Below, piece after piece: positions 58,019 to 64,000 of a stretch of 64,000 nucleotides of DNA. Origin of the DNA: Sarcocystis neurona (lineage: Eukaryota; Apicomplexa; Conoidasida; Eucoccidiorida; Sarcocystidae); assembly GCA_000727475.1 (NCBI GenBank), contig KL647304.1, positions 1,861,217-1,925,216 on the forward strand, in the 5' to 3' direction. Position numbers and translations under genes: made by a program. The notes beneath the pieces were generated by a model. It ran no database searches. It saw only the letters and a list, made by a program, of their open reading frames with translations, and was not told the origin of the DNA. How positions within the stretch are numbered: the first letter of the stretch is position 1; every line of letters begins with the position of its first letter.

Positions 58019-61000
58019 TTAGTTACCAATATGTATGATAAGCCTCTGAAACCTGCTGGAGTCAACAGGTTCATTTTGACTCTGTCTCATTTGTATGAAT
58101 TCCGCAAGGGCATCGCGTGCAGTTTTAGCGTTAAATGAAGCATCAACTGCCAGACACCTTCGTCGTCCAGTAACGAATGTGTTTCTCTGCCTACGAAACT
58201 CCTGTTCGCCCTGGTGCTGGTGCTGCCGCTCCGGTTGATGATGCTGTTGCTGCTGCTGCTGTTGCCACGCATCATTAACTCGGTCTTCGCCTTCCATGTG
58301 TTCTCCCTCCAGTCTTTCTGAGTGCAGCACAGAATGATTTGCACCTGCATTTAGCTGGCTGGGTTCCACTGCTGGTAATTCTGTTACACTGAAGCTGTAC
58401 TCGTCGCCATTCAAAAGCAGTTGATCTCCGCCTTGTAGGAAGAATTGATCCACAACGCCGAGCAGCACGACATCTTTCAATTGCACTACTGCAGGTTCCT
58501 CTGCTGGGAACATGGGTCCTATTTCCGATTTCCGTGCAGTCCCCGTCGTTTCTCCTTGGCGCAACTTCTTGCTGCTGAACGGAAAAGCACTTGCGGCCTG
58601 CTGGGTGGACGTTCTCTGCCTCAATTGCCAAAGTGTGGCACTTGCTTTTCTTTGGTGCCCTGGATGATCTAGTTCCCCTCCACGTCCTTCATGTTCTATT
58701 TCTTTCTCCTTCAGAACTCTTTGGGGGACTTCGACCTCTTTGGGGACATGAAACATCTGCGTGTCACGCAAAAGGGCAGTGGCCGATACACCTGTTCTCT
58801 TCTTTTGATACCTCTGTGTATCTTTTGCAGCTGAAACACTTATTCTTTTTAACGAAGCCTCGACCGTGGCGCTCCCGAGTGTACACTGCTGCTTATTTCT
58901 TCTTCGGTTCAACTGCCTTGTACTGTTGCCTTCTTCTTGTGTCACTGCTGTGATTTGCTGCTGCTGCACCCAGCATAGGGGAAGCAGACTGAAAAGCTCA
59001 TCTGTTTCCATGTTGTCCGTGTGTAGCATCTGGCCTCCCGTGGCTGCTTCTCTGAATTGCGGAGCCTGAGGAAATTGGGTATTATGTGTCTTTCCATGGA
59101 GTTCCGCACCCCCTCTTCTACAAAGTACGAGCTTTTCCGTCCTACCTTGTAGACCTGCAACATTCGGTCTCAATATCTTCTCAAGCTGCTGCAGGAAGAA
59201 AGGATGCTGCTGCAGCGAACGCTGCTGTATGTAGACCGGCAGCGGCCCTATGTTTGTGAGACGCTTTTCTGTTGGATGTCTCTCTTTTTCCCCTTTTTCA
59301 TCCCTTTCTTCGGCATGTTTGTCATTCCGTTTTTCCTTCTTTTCACTAGTCCCTTTTTCCCCACCCGGCTCTTCTGCCTGCCTCATCTTGCTTGTCAAAT
59401 GCTCTGCCTCTTTGACCTTTGTCATTCCTTTTCTGCCCATTACTGTTATGTCATGTGACTGTCCGCTTTCTTCTGTCCTCGTTCCAGTCTGTTCTGTGTC
59501 CTTAATAACCTCCTTTTTCTCCTGGCGTTTTGCTTGTCGCATCTGATTCAGTTGTGCTCCCTTCTTGTCTCGGCGGCATTCTTCGTTTTCCTCTTCTTCA
59601 AGCTCTTGGTTCCTTTCAGCTGCTTCATCCTCTCGAGCACTTTCTCCCTCGTTTCCGTCTGCCCTTCTTGCTTTTCTTTTTTGTGGAGGATCTTTCAGTC
59701 TGACCTCTCCGTTTTGCCTCACCTGCAACAGCTGTTCGGTTTCCACTTTAACCCAGATCACGGAGGGCTGCTCTTCTTCTCCTTCTTCCCTGCTTTTCTT
59801 TCTTTCGTCGTCCGCCTTGTTTCCATGCGCCTGCTGGTTGTGCAGTGTTTCAGAGGTGTGCAGCCCGTTTTCTCTGAAGATGTAGTGAAAGCCTGTTTTT
59901 TCCGCCTGCGTAGTGTTGACGATCAGTGACATTGGATACATGGGTATGTACACGCTGATTTTTGCCGAGTGCAAAGACAATGACCGAGAAAGTTGGTTGT
60001 GATCCGGCATTTCTTTCAAAGGCCGGTAGAATGAGGTGTCCTGTGACATTTTTCTCCAAGGCAAAGGAGAAGAAGGAGAGGAAGAAGAAGACGCTACGAG
60101 TGTGCTCTCGTTTACACGAGGTACAGGAGAGAAATCCATGTTGACAGTCTTCTTTCTCAAGTCAGGATAAGTAAAAGAACAAGATGTTTTCTGTCGCGTC
60201 TCTCGAGCTCTGTTGGCCTCCTTCGCATCTGCAAGATTAGACGTGGAAGACCTGTGGAAATGCGCCGCATGCCTTGCTGCTTCGACTGCTTTTGAATGCT
60301 TCTTGCTGTAACGTCCATGCAAGAGATGAATCTCCACACGCGCGCCACTTATCTGAAGAATAGACGCCGACTCCAGGGCATCCTCTTTTGCATTTTCAGC
60401 ACAGAGAGGTAACACGGCACAGGGTTCCTCTTCCTTTTCACCTCCCTTTCGTGTGCACCACCTGCTGCCGCAGTCGTGGCTGCTCCGACGAGCAAAACCG
60501 GTCCTGCGCGTGTTATGGTTGCTACGGTTGCAACTGGACTGGCAAATGCTGCTGCTCTTAAAAGTACAACAGCTGTGGTTGCAGGCGAAAGTGCCGTCGC
60601 TGGTGCCGCTGTTGCACGGGCTGCTGCTACGCGGACAGCGCCTTTTGTCCGAAGAACGGCATCGGCTGCTGCGTGGGTAAAACCTGCTTCTCTTGAACAT
60701 ATGGGGGCAGCTACACATGTTTTCCGTAATCCGGCCTGCTCTGGCGGTGCCTGTGCAGCACCGGATGCGCTGCGATGGCGACGAACCGTGGGACGCTTCT
60801 GGTTCTCTTCTAGTCTGTTGCTCGGAAACAGCGGTACACAATGAGAGATGTGGAAAGGTGTGAGACGCTTCTGGTGTTTCCAGTACGCAAGATCCGCTGC
60901 CGAGGAGCTTCAGAACGCTGCGTGAGGACAACACGAGGAAGTCTTGCACTGGAAGCGTTACAATGCGCAGGGGGCTTGACCAGGGAAGAACGTTTTCAAT

Positions 61001-64000
61001 TTCTGCATCAGTCAATGGGCAGTTCGGACAGAAAGAGGCGCGAACATCTCCTGATGTCTGCATCGCAATAACACCTACAAAGCTGTGCTTCGCCACGCCA
61101 ACACTTTTACAACTTTGCTGCTCCTCAGACTCCTGCTGTTTGGCTTGACGCTGCAACAGCGGCTGCGACTGTATGGTTCGTTGCACTGCCTGCTCGTGGA
61201 GCTCCCGTTGTTGTTGTTGTTGCGGGAGTTTCCTTTTGCGTTGCTTTTGCCTGTGCCATCCCTTCTCTTTCGATTCCTGCTGATGCTGCTTTCCTCGCTG
61301 GTGCTGCTGCATTCGGTGATGCTCCTTGCCTAACTGGTGCCCCTGGTGGGCCTTCATTGGGTGCTGGTGTGGCTTACTGGCGAAGCCGTCGTGCGATGCT
61401 ATTCTTTTGCTCGCTACAGGCATGCGTACGGCATTTAGGGTTTTCGTACATTGAGGCTCTACCTTCTTCTTTAGTTCATGGTGTGCACTCTTTCCTGAAT
61501 ACAACATATAAAAATATTCTGCGTCGGTAAGCCACTTCGACGTGCTACGGCTTATCCCATTACGGTGCACAGTCCTGTCGTTTGCGGCTGTACTAGCTTT
61601 TTCTCCGTTTCTGGCTTCTGCTGTGCTTCTGCGCCATCCCTCAGCAATATTTTCTCTATGACAGGATCCCTCCACGCTTCTGTTCACCTTATCTGTGGTG
61701 TTCGTCTTCCTTTCTTTTATGGTGGTGTTCGGTCCAGCCGTTCCTACTTTCCACACATGTTTTGCCGAGCCGTTGCTGCTTCTGCAGGCAGGTCTTCTTA
61801 GTATCTTCCTCTGCTTTTCGCTCCTCTTCCCAACCTGATAAAACAAACTCGACCCCCCCTTCTTCGTCGCTAACAGTGGATCCATATCAAGAAGAAATAT
61901 TTCGTGCCTCATTTCCGTAGATTTGGTTGGTTCCTTATCCTGGGTCGCTTTCTTTCCCTCTGTCCGCGTTCGCCGCGTGTGGCTTCTTCGAACTCGTCTT
62001 CTCCAGCGCTCTGCATCTAACGCTCGCGCTGCTGAGTTTGTCTCTCCTGTTGTCATTCGAGCTGTTGCTGTTTCCTCTGGTGACCCTTTCATTGTTGCCG
62101 CCGCATTTTCCAGGGTGGAAGGGGCTCCCGACCGTGCTTTTGTTCTCGCTGCCCTCGCTGTCGGTGATGCCGCTGGCATGGCTGCTGGAACTGCTACTCC
62201 TGCAGGTGTGTTTTCTACGCCAGTTGCCGGGCCCCATAGCAGCGCCCTCAAAGCAGCGTATCGCAAGGCATCGCTGATCAGACGTCCCATTGCGCACTCA
62301 GACCTTCTACATGAGTCAAAGGTACCGTCAACGCCTTCCGCAGCCGCAACGCCGAGGGGTCTTGTCTGTTTGCGTCTTTTGTATCTCAAGCTGTTGATTG
62401 CTTTGGAGAAGGGACACACCAATGCTGCATTCACGGGCGCTCTGCAGAAAAAATGGCGCACTTCCTGCTCTGCTTCAGTCGCGCTAGCTGCATCAGCATC
62501 AGCAGAGCCCCCGACAACCCCATTGCCCGCATCAGCACCACCTGCTACAAGATCGCTGACGGCGGACCTCTTGCTCTGTACCGGCTGCACACTGGTGGTG
62601 GAGGGAAGAGGAGGAGGAGGAATCCACGCAGGAGGCAACAAGGCGGGGAACAGTGGTAGAGGAGAACTGAGACGAAAGCAGAGCTTGCGAGACTTCAACG
62701 TGCTAGAGTTACCCAGTATGGGAGACCCGTCGTTGAATAAAGGAACTTGTTGATAGCGGTGCCGTAACCGGTAATCGACGGGGTGCGTGTCGGTTTCCAG
62801 CGTGCCAGTGGGACGCCGTCCAGAGTGTGGCTGGGGAGAGACACAGGATTGTTGTTGTTGCCGCGGGTGTAGCCAGGGTTGACTGTTCGGTTGTTGGGGG
62901 AGACTCTCGGATTGCTGATGCAAAACGTCATGCATCTGCAGATGCTGACCACACGCACAATGACCCTGCCGGTGTTGCTGCGATTGTTGCGGGATTTTGT
63001 GCGGTTGTTCTGAGAGGGGAGTACCGAACGCCGTTGGCCTGGTGTACGGTGGAAGCCAGCCAAAGTATGGGAGTCGGTACAGACCCTGATTTCCTGAGGA
63101 AGTTCTGCTGGAGTGCTGCTGGAGCACACACGCAACAAAAGGAGAATGATTGCCTGATCGACAGTCCGTTGTTGCAGCTGCTGGTTTCACAGTGCTGCGA
63201 TCCGCATTGCCAGGGCGGCACAAACCACCGACATTGTAGCTTGGGAAAGAAAAGCTTGAGACATTCCACAACAATGAGGGAATCGGCTGGGCTGTCAACG
63301 AGCATCTAGCGTAAGGCTGCACTGTTGCAGCTGCTGGTTCTGCTTTTGTTGCTTCTGTTGCTGTTGCTTCTGTGCATCGTCTTGTTCCTCCTGCTTCTGC
63401 GGCTAGGGATACCCCAGCACTTTCTGTTGGTTCCACCGAGCCCTCTCCCATTCCTTTCGGATTTTTGTCTGCTTCGTTTTCTGGTGGTGCCGCTGCGTGA
63501 CGCTGCTCCGTCTTCAGCGCTGGCGCGTCAACACTGAAACGGGCAACTACGGCCCTGCGGGATGTGTTCACGAAGGACTGCAACGAATTGTGTGAAATCT
63601 TCCCAAATGCTTGGTGGTTTTTTTGCTGATGCGAACGAGACAACTCGTAAGTCTCTTCCAAGCACACGAGTTGGTAGGCAGCTGCGCTATGTAGTTCGAT
63701 GGAGGAGCCGCTGCTACAGCTTCCGCTGCTGCTGGGACTGTGGGTGCTATTGTTGCTGTCAGTGTTTCGTTGGTTAGTTGAAGCAGGATGAGCAGTACGT
63801 TTTCGGGTACGTGGGTGTCCCTTGTCTCCCGATGTACTGGCATGAAGAGAGGACGCGTGCAGAGTTGAACCGTTCCCCCAGACTTCTGCCTGAGACGCAC
63901 CTGAGGTACGACAGGCTGTTCCTTCTACTCTGGATGCTGTTTCCTTTGGTGCCGCGCTTTCTCCTGCTGGTGCTCTTGCAGACGCTGTCCGTGACCCTAA
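58019..64000 (-). CDS. Very large hypothetical protein, partial (5' end beyond the window)
   Basis: A single open frame of 1993 codons from the window edge to TAA at 58019; no start is seen, so it is 5'-partial. Features in order: Ser/Thr/Ala-rich start; Gln/His/Pro-rich region (about 62.8-63.1 kb); Pro-rich PPAWIPPPPLP (about 62.6 kb); Ala-rich region; Lys/Arg/Gln-rich region with QQQQQ (about 61.2 kb); a Cys/Ser/Arg-rich stretch (about 60.4-60.75 kb); a Glu/Lys-rich charged stretch (about 59.2-59.75 kb); and a poly-Gln/His run (about 58.2-58.27 kb) before ...RFQRLIIHIGN. A GTAACT donor overlaps the stop, so the C-terminus may be spliced. No signal peptide, membrane span or known domain recognised. 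The abrupt Cys/Ser stretch could reflect a repeat read in an unusual frame, or an unrecognised intron. Confidence 0.7.
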   Translation of the reverse strand, partial: LGSRTASARAPAGESAAPKETASRVEGTACRTSGASQAEVWGNGSTLHASSLHASTSGDKGHPRTRKRTAHPASTNQRNTDSNNSTHSPSSSGSCSSGSSIELHSAAAYQLVCLEETYELSRSHQQKNHQAFGKISHNSLQSFVNTSRRAVVARFSVDAPALKTEQRHAAAPPENEADKNPKGMGEGSVEPTESAGVSLAAEAGGTRRCTEATATEATKAEPAAATVQPYARCSLTAQPIPSLLWNVSSFSFPSYNVGGLCRPGNADRSTVKPAAATTDCRSGNHSPFVACVLQQHSSRTSSGNQGLYRLPYFGWLPPYTRPTAFGTPLSEQPHKIPQQSQQHRQGHCACGQHLQMHDVLHQQSESLPQQPNSQPWLHPRQQQQSCVSPQPHSGRRPTGTLETDTHPVDYRLRHRYQQVPLFNDGSPILGNSSTLKSRKLCFRLSSPLPLFPALLPPAWIPPPPLPSTTSVQPVQSKRSAVSDLVAGGADAGNGVVGGSADADAASATEAEQEVRHFFCRAPVNAALVCPFSKAINSLRYKRRKQTRPLGVAAAEGVDGTFDSCRRSECAMGRLISDALRYAALRALLWGPATGVENTPAGVAVPAAMPAASPTARAARTKARSGAPSTLENAAATMKGSPEETATARMTTGETNSAARALDAERWRRRVRRSHTRRTRTEGKKATQDKEPTKSTEMRHEIFLLDMDPLLATKKGGSSLFYQVGKRSEKQRKILRRPACRSSNGSAKHVWKVGTAGPNTTIKERKTNTTDKVNRSVEGSCHRENIAEGWRRSTAEARNGEKASTAANDRTVHRNGISRSTSKWLTDAEYFYMLYSGKSAHHELKKKVEPQCTKTLNAVRMPVASKRIASHDGFASKPHQHPMKAHQGHQLGKEHHRMQQHQRGKQHQQESKEKGWHRQKQRKRKLPQQQQQRELHEQAVQRTIQSQPLLQRQAKQQESEEQQSCKSVGVAKHSFVGVIAMQTSGDVRASFCPNCPLTDAEIENVLPWSSPLRIVTLPVQDFLVLSSRSVLKLLGSGSCVLETPEASHTFPHLSLCTAVSEQQTRREPEASHGSSPSQRIRCCTGTARAGRITENMCSCPHMFKRSRFYPRSSRCRSSDKRRCPRSSSPCNSGTSDGTFACNHSCCTFKSSSICQSSCNRSNHNTRRTGFARRSSHDCGSRWCTRKGGEKEEEPCAVLPLCAENAKEDALESASILQISGARVEIHLLHGRYSKKHSKAVEAARHAAHFHRSSTSNLADAKEANRARETRQKTSCSFTYPDLRKKTVNMDFSPVPRVNESTLVASSSSSPSSPLPWRKMSQDTSFYRPLKEMPDHNQLSRSLSLHSAKISVYIPMYPMSLIVNTTQAEKTGFHYIFRENGLHTSETLHNQQAHGNKADDERKKSREEGEEEQPSVIWVKVETEQLLQVRQNGEVRLKDPPQKRKARRADGNEGESAREDEAAERNQELEEEENEECRRDKKGAQLNQMRQAKRQEKKEVIKDTEQTGTRTEESGQSHDITVMGRKGMTKVKEAEHLTSKMRQAEEPGGEKGTSEKKEKRNDKHAEERDEKGEKERHPTEKRLTNIGPLPVYIQQRSLQQHPFFLQQLEKILRPNVAGLQGRTEKLVLCRRGGAELHGKTHNTQFPQAPQFREAATGGQMLHTDNMETDELFSLLPLCWVQQQQITAVTQEEGNSTRQLNRRRNKQQCTLGSATVEASLKRISVSAAKDTQRYQKKRTGVSATALLRDTQMFHVPKEVEVPQRVLKEKEIEHEGRGGELDHPGHQRKASATLWQLRQRTSTQQAASAFPFSSKKLRQGETTGTARKSEIGPMFPAEEPAVVQLKDVVLLGVVDQFFLQGGDQLLLNGDEYSFSVTELPAVEPSQLNAGANHSVLHSERLEGEHMEGEDRVNDAWQQQQQQQHHQPERQHQHQGEQEFRRQRNTFVTGRRRCLAVDASFNAKTARDALAEFIQMRQSQNEPVDSSRFQRLIIHIGN

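Noticed and set aside
63993..64000. Telomere-like CCCTAA at the window end
   Set aside because: A single partial unit inside an open reading frame; no tandem copies.

Overview
This window looks like nuclear DNA of an apicomplexan coccidian, most likely an Eimeriidae species (Eimeria or a close relative such as Cyclospora). Three things point there. Long runs of GCA/CAG triplets are read as poly-Ala, poly-Gln or poly-Ser inside genes. Coding segments are separated by long introns full of TA/TG/AC dinucleotide tracts. A large membrane protein combines TSP1-like domains with a PAN/Apple-like motif, an architecture typical of apicomplexan secretory-organelle adhesins. Nearly all recognisable coding sequence is on the minus strand. 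No tRNA, rRNA, CRISPR array or transposase was seen.

Layout. 1-9.3 kb is mostly gene-poor. It holds a small two-exon minus-strand gene (2048-2878), a small two-exon plus-strand gene (8328-9303) and a few isolated exon-like segments. 9.4-22.1 kb (minus) is a giant TSP1/PAN transmembrane protein in at least three exons, all joined in phase 0; its 5' end is not resolved and may reach about 23.6 kb. 23.6-31.6 kb has no confident gene, but contains a GATA/GACA-like repeat tract, a 32-bp perfect TA palindrome and a GTA microsatellite. 31.7-50.5 kb (minus) is one gene: eight coding exons (444 codons) spread over 18.8 kb, encoding a two-RRM protein with a Gly/Tyr-rich tail of the Musashi/hnRNP A/DAZAP1 type. 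About 93% of its span is intron, including one intron of 7.5 kb. 50.5-58 kb carries coding-like but unassembled segments and a diverged inverted duplication of about 200 bp whose two arms encode nearly the same 18-residue C-terminus. 58.0-64.0 kb (minus) is a single open frame of 1993 codons that runs off the window edge; I recognise no domain in it.

Exon models were built by hand from reading frame, GT/AG boundaries and phase agreement. The RRM gene is the most secure: all eight exons join in frame and both RRM domains are restored. The TSP1 gene is secure in its core but not at its 5' end. The smaller genes are hypotheses. The genes shown do not form an obvious pathway; the shared theme is coding sequence expanded by triplet repeats and introns expanded by other simple repeats.
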